From contig NZ_AQWU01000054.1 of assembly GCF_000376265.1 (NCBI RefSeq), forward strand, positions 1-38,842: a stretch of 38,842 bases of DNA. The letters run 5' to 3'. The first letter of the stretch is position 1, and each line of letters starts with the position of its first letter. This DNA comes from Thermus igniterrae ATCC 700962 (lineage in GTDB: Bacteria; Deinococcota; Deinococci; Deinococcales; Thermaceae). A program made the position numbers and the translations under genes. The notes beneath the pieces are model-generated. The model was not told the DNA's origin. It made no database searches and saw only the letters and a program-made list of their open reading frames with translations. This document shows, one piece after another, positions 17,249-24,436 of the stretch.

Positions 17249-17801
17249 GCCACACCTCCAGGAACTCCTTGAGGATATTCCCCGTGACCCCCCAGATGTC
17301 CACCCCCCGCCAAGGAAAGTGCCACACCTGGCGCCCCAGGCGCACCTCGCTCCAGGGATCCACCCGGAGGAGCTCGAGCAGGGGGGCCAGCAGGACCTCG
17401 GCCACCTCATGGGGGTTGGGAGCCAGGGGCGGGAGGTCAGGGCGGAAAACCACCACGGGCTGGACCAGAAAGCCCTGGGGGGAAAGGGCCGGGGAAAGGA
17501 AGCCCAGGGGCTCGACCCCCTCCAGGCCCACCTCCTCCGCCGCCTCCCGCAGGGCGGCCGCCACCGGGTCCTCTCCCGGCTCCACCACCCCCCCGGGGAA
17601 GCTCACCTGCCCGGCGTGGGTAGGCAGGTGGGGGCTCCGCCGGGTGAGGAGGAGCACCTCCCCCAGGAGGGGAACCGCCACCGCCGCCAGACGGAAACCC
17701 GCAGGGGGGGTCAGGCCTGGCGGCAGGCCCTGAGGGAGCGCCGCCTTAAGGCGCTCTCGGGGTCCAGGCCCTGTTGGACGAAAAGCCCCACCAGGTTCCA
17801 A
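17211..17801 (-). CDS. NUDIX hydrolase, CoA-diphosphatase type
   Basis: Up to 196 residues. The NUDIX box spans about residues 70-92 ([28 protein letters not shown] and EE in place). It is preceded by [22 protein letters not shown], the UPF0035 signature of CoA pyrophosphatases related to NudL, which cleave CoA to 4'-phosphopantetheine and 3',5'-ADP. The start is uncertain. The only ATG before the conserved region is at 17801, which gives a 91-base overlap with mazG; without it the protein would need a rare CTG start near 17715. The N-terminal residues [12 protein letters not shown] look helical and plausible. Confidence 0.85.
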   Translation of the reverse strand: MEPGGAFRPTGPGPRERLKAALPQGLPPGLTPPAGFRLAAVAVPLLGEVLLLTRRSPHLPTHAGQVSFPGGVVEPGEDPVAAALREAAEEVGLEGVEPLGFLSPALSPQGFLVQPVVVFRPDLPPLAPNPHEVAEVLLAPLLELLRVDPWSEVRLGRQVWHFPWRGVDIWGVTGNILKEFLEVWRGAHGDSAGGSL

Positions 17802-18307
17802 AGTGCCTCCTCCAGGTCGCCCCGTTCCAGGGCTCTCCTCAGCCCCTCCTCGCTTCCCGGCTCTATCCCCTTCTTCTGCAGCTCGTAGGCCCGGAGCAGG
17901 GTGGGCAGGTGCTTAGGCAGGCTGCAAGGGGCCTCCTCCTTCCCCTCCTCTGCCTTTAGGGCCTCCCAGCGGGCCTTAACCTCCTCCGGGGTGTGGGCGG
18001 TGGCCTCGCCGAACACGTGGGGGTGGCGGCGGATGAGTTTTTCCACGATTCTCCGCTCCACCTCCGCGTAGGTGAAGCGCCCCTCCTCCTCGGCAATGAC
18101 GCTGTGGAAGGCCACCTGCAGGAGAACATCCCCCAGCTCCTCGGCCATCGCTTCAGGCCGACCCTCCAGAAGGGCATCCGCCGCCTCTGCGGCCTCCTCC
18201 AGAAGGTAGGGCACCAGGCTCTGGTGGGTCTGGGCCCGGTCCCAGGGGCAGCCCCCGGGGCCCCGCAGGCGGCGCATCACCTCAAGAAGCCGCTCCATGC
18301 CCCCCAT
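17711..18307 (-). CDS. mazG: Nucleoside triphosphate pyrophosphohydrolase MazG
   Basis: A 198-residue all-alpha NTP pyrophosphatase that hydrolyses (d)NTPs to monophosphates and pyrophosphate. The first domain has [30 protein letters not shown] (metal-binding EExxE) and [14 protein letters not shown] (ExxD). A second repeat follows in shorter form ([37 protein letters not shown]). It is shorter than E. coli MazG (about 263). It begins inside the end of the membrane-protein gene (26-base overlap) from ATG 18307; ATG 18298 is an alternative. With the NUDIX and PfpI genes it forms a housecleaning tail of the nos-like operon. Confidence 0.92.
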   Translation of the reverse strand: MGGMERLLEVMRRLRGPGGCPWDRAQTHQSLVPYLLEEAAEAADALLEGRPEAMAEELGDVLLQVAFHSVIAEEEGRFTYAEVERRIVEKLIRRHPHVFGEATAHTPEEVKARWEALKAEEGKEEAPCSLPKHLPTLLRAYELQKKGIEPGSEEGLRRALERGDLEEALWNLVGLFVQQGLDPESALRRRSLRACRQA

Positions 18308-18737
18308 TCTCCCTTAGGAGAAGCCCCCCGGCCAGGGAAAGGCCCACCAAGAGCAGGGAGAGGGCGTCCAATGGGGCGGGCTCCAGCACCAGCCCCCCCG
18401 GGCCCGGAGCGGGCAGGCCGGTGGTACGGCTCAGGAGAAAGAGGAGGAGAAGGGTGCCCACCAGATAGCGCCCGGCCCGGATCCAGGGAGCCCCTAGGGA
18501 CACCTCCAGGAGGGGGAGAAGGAGGAGGGAGAGGCCAAACCCCAGCTCCAGGGCCAGGAGGAGCATGAAGAGGAGGCCATACCAGAAACCAGGGGTCTGA
18601 AGGGCCAGGGCCATGTCCTGGGCCCGGAAGACCTCGCCGCAAAGCCCCCCACCTAGGGGGGTGTCGCCCATGCCCAGAAGCTGGAGGAAGAAGGGCAGGA
18701 CCAGGAGGATGCCGGCCAGGCGGAGCATCCCCCCCAT
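18282..18737 (-). CDS. Four-helix membrane protein in the nos-like operon
   Basis: A 151-residue protein that I do not recognise. Four hydrophobic segments (about residues 5-22, 50-80, 90-105 and 125-145) suggest four membrane helices. A loop after the first contains LCGEVFRAQDMAL with one Cys, and a Pro/Gly-rich loop precedes the last helix. It starts 1 base after the nosY stop (ATG 18737; second ATG 18728) and overlaps mazG. Its position suggests a role with the NosDFY-like transporter or the copper enzyme it serves, but this is inference only. Confidence 0.6.
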   Translation of the reverse strand: MGGMLRLAGILLVLPFFLQLLGMGDTPLGGGLCGEVFRAQDMALALQTPGFWYGLLFMLLLALELGFGLSLLLLPLLEVSLGAPWIRAGRYLVGTLLLLFLLSRTTGLPAPGPGGLVLEPAPLDALSLLLVGLSLAGGLLLRENGGHGAAS

Positions 18738-18738
18738 G

Positions 18739-19485
18739 CTACCGGTCCCGGCGGGCAAAGCGTAGGGCGCCGAGGAGGGCGGCGGCCAAGCCCGCCAGCA
18801 CCAGGTAGCCAAGCCCCCCCAGGGCCCCCACCGGCCCCAGGCGCTCCGCCACCAGGTAGCCCAGGGGCCCGGTGAGGACGGGGGCCTGGAGGCTAGACAG
18901 GAGGCCCACCCGGTAGACCTCCTGGGGGTTGAGGAGGAGGGCCAGGGTGAGGAAGCCCTCCAGGGGATAGTCCCTAAGCCGCACCGCCAGGGCCACCACC
19001 AAGGGCCCATAGAGTACGTTGAGAAGGCCGAAGAGGCCAAAGCCCAGGCCCAAAGCCCGCCGCTCTTCCAGGAGAAGGGCGGAAAGGAGGGCGGAAAGCC
19101 CCACCCAAAAGACAAGAAGCCCCACCCCGGAAAGGAGGAGCCAAAGGGTGGCCCCGCCCAGCCCCAAAAGCCCCGCCCCCAGGAAAAGCCCGGGGAGGAG
19201 GGGAAGGGCCAGGCCCAGGAAGACCCCCAGGGCCCCTTCCAGGAAGGCGTGGAAGGGACGAGCAGGAAGGCCGAGGAGGAAGGCCCATTCTTCCCTCGAG
19301 GCCAGAAGGGGCACCCCCAGGGCCAGGACCAGGGGGGGCAGGAGGAGCATGAGCCCCGAGTAAAGCCCCACCAGCCCCACCCCTTCCCCCCGGCCCTGGA
19401 AGCCCAGGGCCAGAAGGGGGGGCAGGAGGAAAAGCCCCAGGGTCCAGGGGTTGCGGCCGACTTCCTTCAAAAAGAGGGGGGTCAT
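18739..19485 (-). CDS. nosY: NosY-like ABC transporter permease
   Basis: A 248-residue integral membrane protein starting MTPLFLKEVGRNPWTL, with about six hydrophobic segments. This is the pattern of the ABC-2/CcmB/NosY permeases that work with a NosF-type ATPase. Family knowledge: NosDFY couples ATP hydrolysis to passing copper from NosL to the nitrous oxide reductase in the periplasm. Assignment rests mainly on context (nosD, nosF and nosL upstream in the same operon) because the sequence is low in diagnostic motifs. Its ATG overlaps the stop of the preceding NosL-like gene (ATGA). Confidence 0.78.
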   Translation of the reverse strand: MTPLFLKEVGRNPWTLGLFLLPPLLALGFQGRGEGVGLVGLYSGLMLLLPPLVLALGVPLLASREEWAFLLGLPARPFHAFLEGALGVFLGLALPLLPGLFLGAGLLGLGGATLWLLLSGVGLLVFWVGLSALLSALLLEERRALGLGFGLFGLLNVLYGPLVVALAVRLRDYPLEGFLTLALLLNPQEVYRVGLLSSLQAPVLTGPLGYLVAERLGPVGALGGLGYLVLAGLAAALLGALRFARRDR

Positions 19486-19994
19486 GGGGCCTTGGGGGGA
19501 GGGGGGAAGAAGTCCGTGGGCACCCAGGGGCGCCTGGCCCCCTCCTGAAGGGCCTCCTTCCAGGTGAGAACCCTCCCCCCCTGGCGCTCGGGACGCTCCC
19601 TAAGGTGCCGCTCCAAGGCCTCCCGGCTGGCAAAGGCCAAAAGCCCCGAGCCCATGGGGGTGCGCACCCTGGGGTGGTGGTAGAGGAGGGCCTTCTCCGC
19701 GGGCACCCACTTGGGCTCGCTACGCAGGCTTGCCCCATGGTCGGCCAGGTAGACCTCCTTGGCCGTGAGGGAAGGCCCTCCCCAGCCGTTCAGCTGGTCC
19801 AGGAGGCAGGCGGGGTCATCGTAGAAGAAAGCCCTGCCCTTTGGGTTCACCGCCTGGGCGGCGTGGCGGGCGTCCAGGATGGTCATGAAGCAGTAGGGGC
19901 AGGCCTCCACCCCCACGCGCAGGCCCCGGGGGGCGGCCAGGGCCCCGGGGAGGACCCCGGCCAGCACCCCCAGGAGGAAACGGCGACGGTCCAT
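19482..19994 (-). CDS. nosL: NosL-like copper chaperone, Tat-exported (second copy)
   Basis: A 170-residue NosL family protein. The N-terminus MDRRRFLLGVLAGVLPGALA is a twin-arginine signal, so it is exported folded. The copper motif is CPYCFM (Cys32, Cys35, Met37). Later family features are DDPACLLDQL and RTPMGSGLLAFASREALERHL, matching the conserved TPMGSG...AF region. It has no lipobox Cys, unlike proteobacterial NosL lipoproteins. NosL binds Cu(I) and hands it to NosDFY. It differs from the neighbouring first copy in length and in the core sequence. It lies 9 bases downstream of that copy and overlaps nosY by 4 bases. Confidence 0.85.
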   Translation of the reverse strand: MDRRRFLLGVLAGVLPGALAAPRGLRVGVEACPYCFMTILDARHAAQAVNPKGRAFFYDDPACLLDQLNGWGGPSLTAKEVYLADHGASLRSEPKWVPAEKALLYHHPRVRTPMGSGLLAFASREALERHLRERPERQGGRVLTWKEALQEGARRPWVPTDFFPPPPKAP

Positions 19995-20003
19995 GAGGGG
20001 AGT

Positions 20004-20660
20004 TTAGCGCCCGAGAAGCCCCGCGTGCCGGGCCAGAAGGGCCACCAGGTTCATCTCCGGCAGGGGGGCCAGGTCCCAGAGGGTCTGGAAGCTGTAAAAG
20101 CGCTGGCGGCCGTGCTGGGCCTTGTGGCGCTCGGCGAACTCCTGGGCGGCCTTGGCGCTGGCGAAGGCCAGGAGCCTGGCGTTCATCACCACCATCATCT
20201 TCTCCCCCCAGTAGTAGGTGGCGCTCCGGGCCGGCACCAGGCGCACGCTCTCCTGGGGGCGGGCGGGGTCGTAGGCCCCCCGGTCCGTCACGTAGAAGGT
20301 GGCCCCTTCCCCGTCGCGAAGCCCGTGCACCCAGGCGTAGTTCACCATGCAGGCGATGCTCTCAAAGTGGAGGGCTTCCACCACCTGCTTGGGGTCGTGG
20401 GGGGCAGGCCTTGGCTTCTCAAAGGCGATCTGGGCATAGGTCTGCTCAAAGAAGCCCCTGGGGAAGGTGCGGCCCCGCCACTGCCCCTCAGGGGTCCTGA
20501 TGGGCATCTCGCAGAAGGCGCACTGCCCCGTATCCCAGGGAATGGGCCTAGGGGGCACCCGCTCCCCCACCGCCGGGGACTCCTGGGCCATCTGGGCCAG
20601 CCCCGCTCCCGCGAAGGCCAGCCCGCCCAACGCCTTCAGCACCTCACGCCGGTTCCTCAT
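20004..20660 (-). CDS. nosL: NosL-like copper chaperone, Tat-exported (first copy)
   Basis: A 218-residue protein with a twin-arginine-like signal (NRREVLKALGGLAFAGAGLA) and the copper motif CAFCEM (Cys47, Cys50, Met52). Further conserved-looking elements are HFESIACMVNYAWVHGL with a third Cys and NARLLAFASAKAAQEFAERH, corresponding to the NosL C-terminal domain. It is longer than the second copy, with an insertion RGRTFPRGFFEQTYAQIAFEKPRPAPHDPKQV. It overlaps the ATPase gene by 17 bases. It is likely also a periplasmic Cu(I) carrier; two different NosL paralogs side by side suggest two acceptors or a relay. Confidence 0.82.
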   Translation of the reverse strand: MRNRREVLKALGGLAFAGAGLAQMAQESPAVGERVPPRPIPWDTGQCAFCEMPIRTPEGQWRGRTFPRGFFEQTYAQIAFEKPRPAPHDPKQVVEALHFESIACMVNYAWVHGLRDGEGATFYVTDRGAYDPARPQESVRLVPARSATYYWGEKMMVVMNARLLAFASAKAAQEFAERHKAQHGRQRFYSFQTLWDLAPLPEMNLVALLARHAGLLGR

Positions 20661-21318
20661 AGAGCACCTCCATTAGCCAGGGGAGGCGTTCTCCCCTTGG
20701 GCCCAGAACTTGGTCCGGAGGGCCCTCCTCCAGAAGGCTCCCCCCCTTGAGGAGCACCAGCCGGTCCGCCCGCTGGGCCTCCTCCACGTGGTGCAGGGCC
20801 AGGAGGACCACCCCCCGCTTCTCCCCCACCCAGGCCCAGAAGCGGGCCCGCCCCTTGGGGTCCAGGGCGGCGGTGGGCTCGTCCAGGAGCCAGATGGGGG
20901 GATCGCCCATGAGGGCGGCGGCCAGGGCCAGGCGCTGGCGCTGCCCCCCGGAAAGCTCCCCCACCCGCCGCCCCAGGAGGGGGCCAAGGCCCATGCGTTC
21001 CAGGGCCTCCTCGAGGGCCCCCCTGCCCAGCCCCTTCACCCGCCTGGCCCCCTCCAGCACCTCCCCCACCCGCAGATGGGGAAAGAGCCGGGGATTCTGG
21101 GGCAGGTAGGCCCGCAGGGCCAGGGCCCGGGGGTCCCGGGGGGCGTACCCCAGGAGGCGGGCCTCTCCCCCCTCGGGCCGAAGCCGCCCCGCCAGGAGGG
21201 CCAAAAGGGTGCTCTTCCCCGCCCCGTTGGGCCCCAGGAGGCCCACCACCCCCTCCCTGGCCTCGAGGCTCACCCCAAGGAGCCGCCTACCCTTCCTCAG
21301 GCCCGCCACCGCCACCAC
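20644..21318 (-). CDS. nosF: NosF-like ABC transporter ATPase
   Basis: A 224-residue nucleotide-binding subunit. Walker A is GPNGAGKSTLLALLAG, the Q-loop is YLPQNPRLFPHLRVGEVLEG, the signature is ELSGGQRQRLALAAAL, Walker B is IWLLDEPTAALD and the H-loop is LALHHVEEAQRAD. The order nosD-nosF-nosL-nosL-nosY identifies it. The start is GTG 21318, in a run of Val codons, with GGGAGGT a few bases upstream. The frame stays open further upstream but would overlap nosD by 67 bases with unlikely sequence. The overlap with nosD is 22 bases. Confidence 0.88.
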   Translation of the reverse strand: MVAVAGLRKGRRLLGVSLEAREGVVGLLGPNGAGKSTLLALLAGRLRPEGGEARLLGYAPRDPRALALRAYLPQNPRLFPHLRVGEVLEGARRVKGLGRGALEEALERMGLGPLLGRRVGELSGGQRQRLALAAALMGDPPIWLLDEPTAALDPKGRARFWAWVGEKRGVVLLALHHVEEAQRADRLVLLKGGSLLEEGPPDQVLGPRGERLPWLMEVLYEEPA

Positions 21319-22484
21319 AGCCCACCTCCCAGAAGCCCCAAAAGGACCCAGCCCATCACCCACCCCCCCTCCCTGGGCAGGGGCCTGGCCTTGGGGTCGG
21401 CCAGGGCCAAAAGCCTCAGGCCCGGCACCTGGGCCTCGGCCGCCTCCCAGAGGACCACACCGGGGGAAAGGGCGAAGAGGGAAAGCTCCGGCTGCCGGGC
21501 CAAGAGGAGGGCGAAGCTCCCCGTGGGCAGGTGGGGCACGGGAAGGCCGCTGGCCCGGTCGTACCGGTTCCCCGCCACCTGGGCCTTGGCCTGGGGGTCG
21601 TCCACCAGGAGGTCGTAGAGGTTGCCCTGGAAGCGGTTATTGGCCACCCGCGCCGAGTTCGCCCCCCTTTCCCGGGTGAGGCGCAAGGCGGTGCCATTTT
21701 CCTGGAAGGCGTTGCCCAAAACCCCCACCCCCTGGGCGTCCATGAGCACCAGGCCTATGGTGTTCTGGAGGAAGCGGTTTTCCTCCACCCGGGTGCCCCG
21801 CTCATCCTGCACCAGAAGGCCATAGCCCACCGGGCTTTTATGCCCTTCCAGCCGGTTTCCCCGCACCAGGTTTTCCGCCCCGTGCATCACGGCGTTGCCC
21901 ACCCCGTTCCCCCGGGCCAGGTTCCCCTCCACCCGCACCCCCCAGGAAAACATCACGTGGAACCCGTAGCGCCCGTTCCCCTCCAAGAGGTTCCCCTGAA
22001 CCACAAGCCCCGGGCTGTACTCGGCGTAGACGCCGTCCATGTACCCCCGGAGGTGGTTGGCCTCCAGCCGGAGATTGGGGCTACGGTAGGCCAGCACCCC
22101 CGGGGAAGACCCCAACCCCCGGGCCTTAAGCCCCCGCACGGCCACGTCCGGAGAGTCCTCCACCCGCACCGCCGTGGGGGCCCCTTCCACCTCCACCCCC
22201 TCCAGGAGGCACCCCCGGCACCCCTTTAGGTAGAGGGAGGCATCCGGCTCAAAAAAGTCGTCCCCAGGACCAGCCCCCACCACCTTGAGCCCCCGCACCC
22301 TTAGGCCAGGGGCCGAAAGGACCAGGGTGTGCCCCCCCTTCCCCCGGACCACGGCCCCGGCCCCCTCCACCACCAGACCCGGGATGGTGAGGACCAAGGG
22401 TCCCTCCACCTCCCCCGAAAGGCGCAGGGTGGGGGCCGCCAGCCCGGACAGGGCCAGGACCAAGAGGGAAAGGAGGGCGCGCAT
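21297..22484 (-). CDS. nosD: NosD-like periplasmic beta-helix protein
   Basis: A 395-residue protein with signal peptide MRALLSLLVLALSGLAA and a right-handed parallel beta-helix. Repeated turns such as LVVQGNLLEGNGRYGFHVM, VRVEGNLARGNGVGNAVMHG, LVRGNRLEGHKSPVGYGLLV and VRVLGNAF-type rungs match the CASH/NosD fold. A C-terminal hydrophobic segment (GWVMGWVLLGLLGGGLWWRW) could anchor it in the membrane. NosD is the periplasmic part of the NosDFY copper-transfer complex. The ATG 22484 is used because it begins the signal peptide; TACCCT 7 bases upstream on the minus strand is a possible leaderless -10. First gene of the operon. Confidence 0.88.
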   Translation of the reverse strand: MRALLSLLVLALSGLAAPTLRLSGEVEGPLVLTIPGLVVEGAGAVVRGKGGHTLVLSAPGLRVRGLKVVGAGPGDDFFEPDASLYLKGCRGCLLEGVEVEGAPTAVRVEDSPDVAVRGLKARGLGSSPGVLAYRSPNLRLEANHLRGYMDGVYAEYSPGLVVQGNLLEGNGRYGFHVMFSWGVRVEGNLARGNGVGNAVMHGAENLVRGNRLEGHKSPVGYGLLVQDERGTRVEENRFLQNTIGLVLMDAQGVGVLGNAFQENGTALRLTRERGANSARVANNRFQGNLYDLLVDDPQAKAQVAGNRYDRASGLPVPHLPTGSFALLLARQPELSLFALSPGVVLWEAAEAQVPGLRLLALADPKARPLPREGGWVMGWVLLGLLGGGLWWRWRA

Positions 22485-22510
22485 CCTCCCCAGGGTAGGG
22501 AGGGAGGCCG

Positions 22511-22550
22511 GGACATTCGTACTTTTGGGGAGGCCAGAGTACATTTGTCC
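22511..22550. promoter_or_regulatory. Inverted repeat between the two copper operons (candidate operator)
   Basis: GGACATTCGTAC (22511-22522) and GTACATTTGTCC (22539-22550) form an imperfect inverted repeat (9 of 12 positions) separated by 16 bases. Each arm resembles the palindromic cop box TACAnnTGTA (gACATTcGTA and TACATTTGTc). It lies between divergent copper genes, upstream of both promoters, so a shared copper-responsive regulator is a reasonable guess. The protein is unknown; the CsoR-family gene at 13584 is one candidate, but its residues do not favour copper. Confidence 0.45.
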
Positions 22551-22562
22551 TCTGCCCTTTGG

Positions 22563-22568
22563 TAGGGT
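22563..22568 (+). promoter_or_regulatory. -10 box TAGGGT for the PCuAC-Sco operon
   Basis: TAGGGT lies 6 bases before the GTG at 22575, the same geometry as the other leaderless starts. It is a weak match to TATAAT, consistent with a regulated promoter. On the other strand TACCCT (22497-22492) is 7 bases before nosD. Confidence 0.4.
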
Positions 22569-22574
22569 GAGGGC

Positions 22575-22991
22575 GTGAGGGTTTTACTCCTTCTCCTCCT
22601 CGGAAGCCTGGCCTGGGGCAAGCCCGTGGCCACCCCAGGCTGGGTGCGCCTGGTGCCCCCCGTGCTCAAGGACACCGCCGCCTACCTCACCCTGGAAAAC
22701 CGGGGGACAACTCCCCTGCGCCTGGTGGGGGCAGAGACCGAGGTGGCGCAAAGGGTCTCCTTCCACCGGGACCACCGGGAGCACCGGCACGGGCAGGAGG
22801 TGCTGGGCATGCGCCCCCTGCCCCACGTGGACATCCCCCCTGGGGGCAAGGTGGTCTTCCGCCCCGGGGGGTACCACCTGATGCTGGAAGGACTAAAACG
22901 CCCCCTCAAGGCGGGGGAGAAGGTGGCCATCACCCTGCGCTTCCAAGACGGCACCCGGCTTAAGGTACTCCTACCCGTGGAGATGCGATGA
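22575..22991 (+). CDS. PCuAC periplasmic Cu(I) chaperone
   Basis: A 138-residue secreted copper chaperone (DUF461/PCuAC). The signal peptide is MRVLLLLLLGSLAWG. The Cu(I) motif H-x-M-x-H-x-M is present: His64 (with extra His67, His70 and His72), Met79 (LGMRPLPH), His101 and Met103 (GGYHLML). In T. thermophilus, PCuAC loads copper into the CuA site of cytochrome ba3 oxidase and works with Sco. It is translated from a GTG and overlaps sco by 4 bases (ATGA). The His-rich HRDHREHRH stretch adds more potential copper ligands than the minimal motif needs. Confidence 0.93.
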   Translation: MRVLLLLLLGSLAWGKPVATPGWVRLVPPVLKDTAAYLTLENRGTTPLRLVGAETEVAQRVSFHRDHREHRHGQEVLGMRPLPHVDIPPGGKVVFRPGGYHLMLEGLKRPLKAGEKVAITLRFQDGTRLKVLLPVEMR

Positions 22992-23572
22992 AAAAAGCCT
23001 TGCCCTTCCTCTTGCTCCTGGGGCTTTTGCTCCTGGCCTACTTCCTGGTCCCCAAGGGGGGCCACAGCTTCTACGGCACGCGGCTTCTGAACCCCAAGCC
23101 GGTGGACTTCACCCTCCAGGGCCCCAAAGGCCCCGTGCGCCTGGCGGAGGTCCGGGAGGAGGTGGTGCTCCTCTTCTTCGGCTTCGTGCACTGCCCCGAC
23201 GTCTGCCCCACCACCCTGCTGGCCCTCAAGCGGGCCTACGAGGCCCTTCCCCCCAAGGCCCAGGAGCGGGTGCGGGTGATCTTCGTGAGCGTGGACCCCG
23301 ACCGGGACACCCCGGAGATCGCCGACCAGTACGCCAAGAACTTCCACCCCAGCTTCCTGGGGCTCTCGGGGAGCCCCGAGGCCATCCAGGAGGTGGCCCG
23401 CACCTTCGGGGTCTACTACCAAAAGGCCCAGTACCGGGGGCCAAAGGAGTACCTGGTGGACCACACCGCCACCACCTTCGTGGTGCAAAAGGGAAAGCTG
23501 GTCCTCCTCTTCAGCCCGGACAAGGTGGAGGCCACGGAGAAGGTGGTGGCCGACCTGCAGGCCCTGCTCTAG
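22988..23572 (+). CDS. sco: Sco1/SenC copper-delivery thiol protein
   Basis: A 194-residue Sco protein anchored by one N-terminal membrane helix (residues 5-21), with a thioredoxin fold outside the membrane. The copper/redox site is C69-PDV-C73 with His159 (YLVDHTATTF). Sco either carries copper to CuA of cytochrome oxidase or keeps the CuA cysteines reduced. It forms a two-gene operon with PCuAC. The stop is 4 bases from the convergent ZIP gene, so no terminator space exists between them. Confidence 0.95.
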   Translation: MKKALPFLLLLGLLLLAYFLVPKGGHSFYGTRLLNPKPVDFTLQGPKGPVRLAEVREEVVLLFFGFVHCPDVCPTTLLALKRAYEALPPKAQERVRVIFVSVDPDRDTPEIADQYAKNFHPSFLGLSGSPEAIQEVARTFGVYYQKAQYRGPKEYLVDHTATTFVVQKGKLVLLFSPDKVEATEKVVADLQALL

Positions 23573-23576
23573 GCCC

Positions 23577-24371
23577 TCACCCCAGGGCCACGTCCAGGGT
23601 CATCATCAGGGCAAAGCCCACCATGACCCCAAAGGTGGAGACGTCCCCGTTGCCCTCCGCCTGGCTTTCGGGGATGACCTCCTCCACGATCACGAAGACC
23701 ATGGCCCCCGCCGCCAGGGCCATGAGGTAGGGGAGGAGGGTGAGCATCTGGGCCACCAGGGCCGCGCCCAAAAGGGCCCCCAGGGGCTCCACCACCGCGG
23801 AGAGCTGCCCGTAAAACCAGGCCCGTCCGGGGCTGATGCCCGCCCGCCGCAGGGGCCAGGCCACGGCCAGACCCTCGGGGAGGTTCTGTAGCCCAATGCC
23901 CACCGCCAGGGCCATGGCCCCCCCCAGGGTGGCGGCTCCCGTAGGGTCCAGGCCCGCCGCCCCGAAGGCCACCCCCACGGCCAGGCCCTCGGGGAAGTTG
24001 TGCAGGGTGATGGCCAGGATGAGGAGGGTGGTGCGCCGCCAGTGGGTGTGCAGGCCCTCCTCCTGGGCCCCAGGCCCCAGGTGCACGTGGGGCAGGAAGC
24101 GGTCCATGAAGCGCAAGAGCCCCCCGCCCAGCAGGAAGCCCACCACCGCCGGCATCCAGGGCACCATCCCCTGGGCCTCGGCCATCTCCATGCCGGGCAG
24201 GAGCAGGGAAAAGACGCTGGCCGCCAGCATCACCCCGGCGGCAAAGCCCAGCATGCCGTCCAGGAGTTTGCGGCTGGGCTCCCGTGCCAGGAAGACGCTG
24301 AGGGCCCCCAATGCGGTGAGGCCCCAGGTGAAAAGCCCGCCCCCCAGGGCGTAGAGCAAGGGAGCCTCCAT
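23577..24371 (-). CDS. ZIP-family divalent metal transporter
   Basis: A 264-residue membrane protein with about eight helices. The paired metal-site motifs of ZIP transporters are present: HNFPEGLAVGVAFG in TM4 and QNLPEGLAVAWPL in TM5, with VIVEEVIPES in a later helix. The loop between TM3 and TM4 has a short His-rich run (HVHLGPGAQEEGLHTHW). Prokaryotic ZIP proteins import Zn, Fe or other divalent metals; the GufA-like sequence does not fix the ion. The start ATG 24371 is set by a leaderless promoter just upstream. It may belong functionally to the neighbouring copper genes or be independent. Confidence 0.88.
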   Translation of the reverse strand: MEAPLLYALGGGLFTWGLTALGALSVFLAREPSRKLLDGMLGFAAGVMLAASVFSLLLPGMEMAEAQGMVPWMPAVVGFLLGGGLLRFMDRFLPHVHLGPGAQEEGLHTHWRRTTLLILAITLHNFPEGLAVGVAFGAAGLDPTGAATLGGAMALAVGIGLQNLPEGLAVAWPLRRAGISPGRAWFYGQLSAVVEPLGALLGAALVAQMLTLLPYLMALAAGAMVFVIVEEVIPESQAEGNGDVSTFGVMVGFALMMTLDVALG

Positions 24372-24378
24372 GGGCCTA

Positions 24379-24407
24379 AGTTTAGGGAAGCCTAAAACAA
24401 AAGGCAA
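24379..24407 (-). promoter_or_regulatory. Promoter of the ZIP gene (TTGCCT-17-TAAACT)
   Basis: On the minus strand, TTGCCT (24407-24402), a 17-base spacer and TAAACT (24384-24379) are followed after 7 bases by the ATG. Both hexamers match consensus at 4 of 6 positions. The plus-strand promoter of prfA (TATCCT, 24421-24426) lies back to back with it. Confidence 0.55.
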
Positions 24408-24436
24408 GGCCGCCTTGGGGTATCCTGAGGTAAGGT

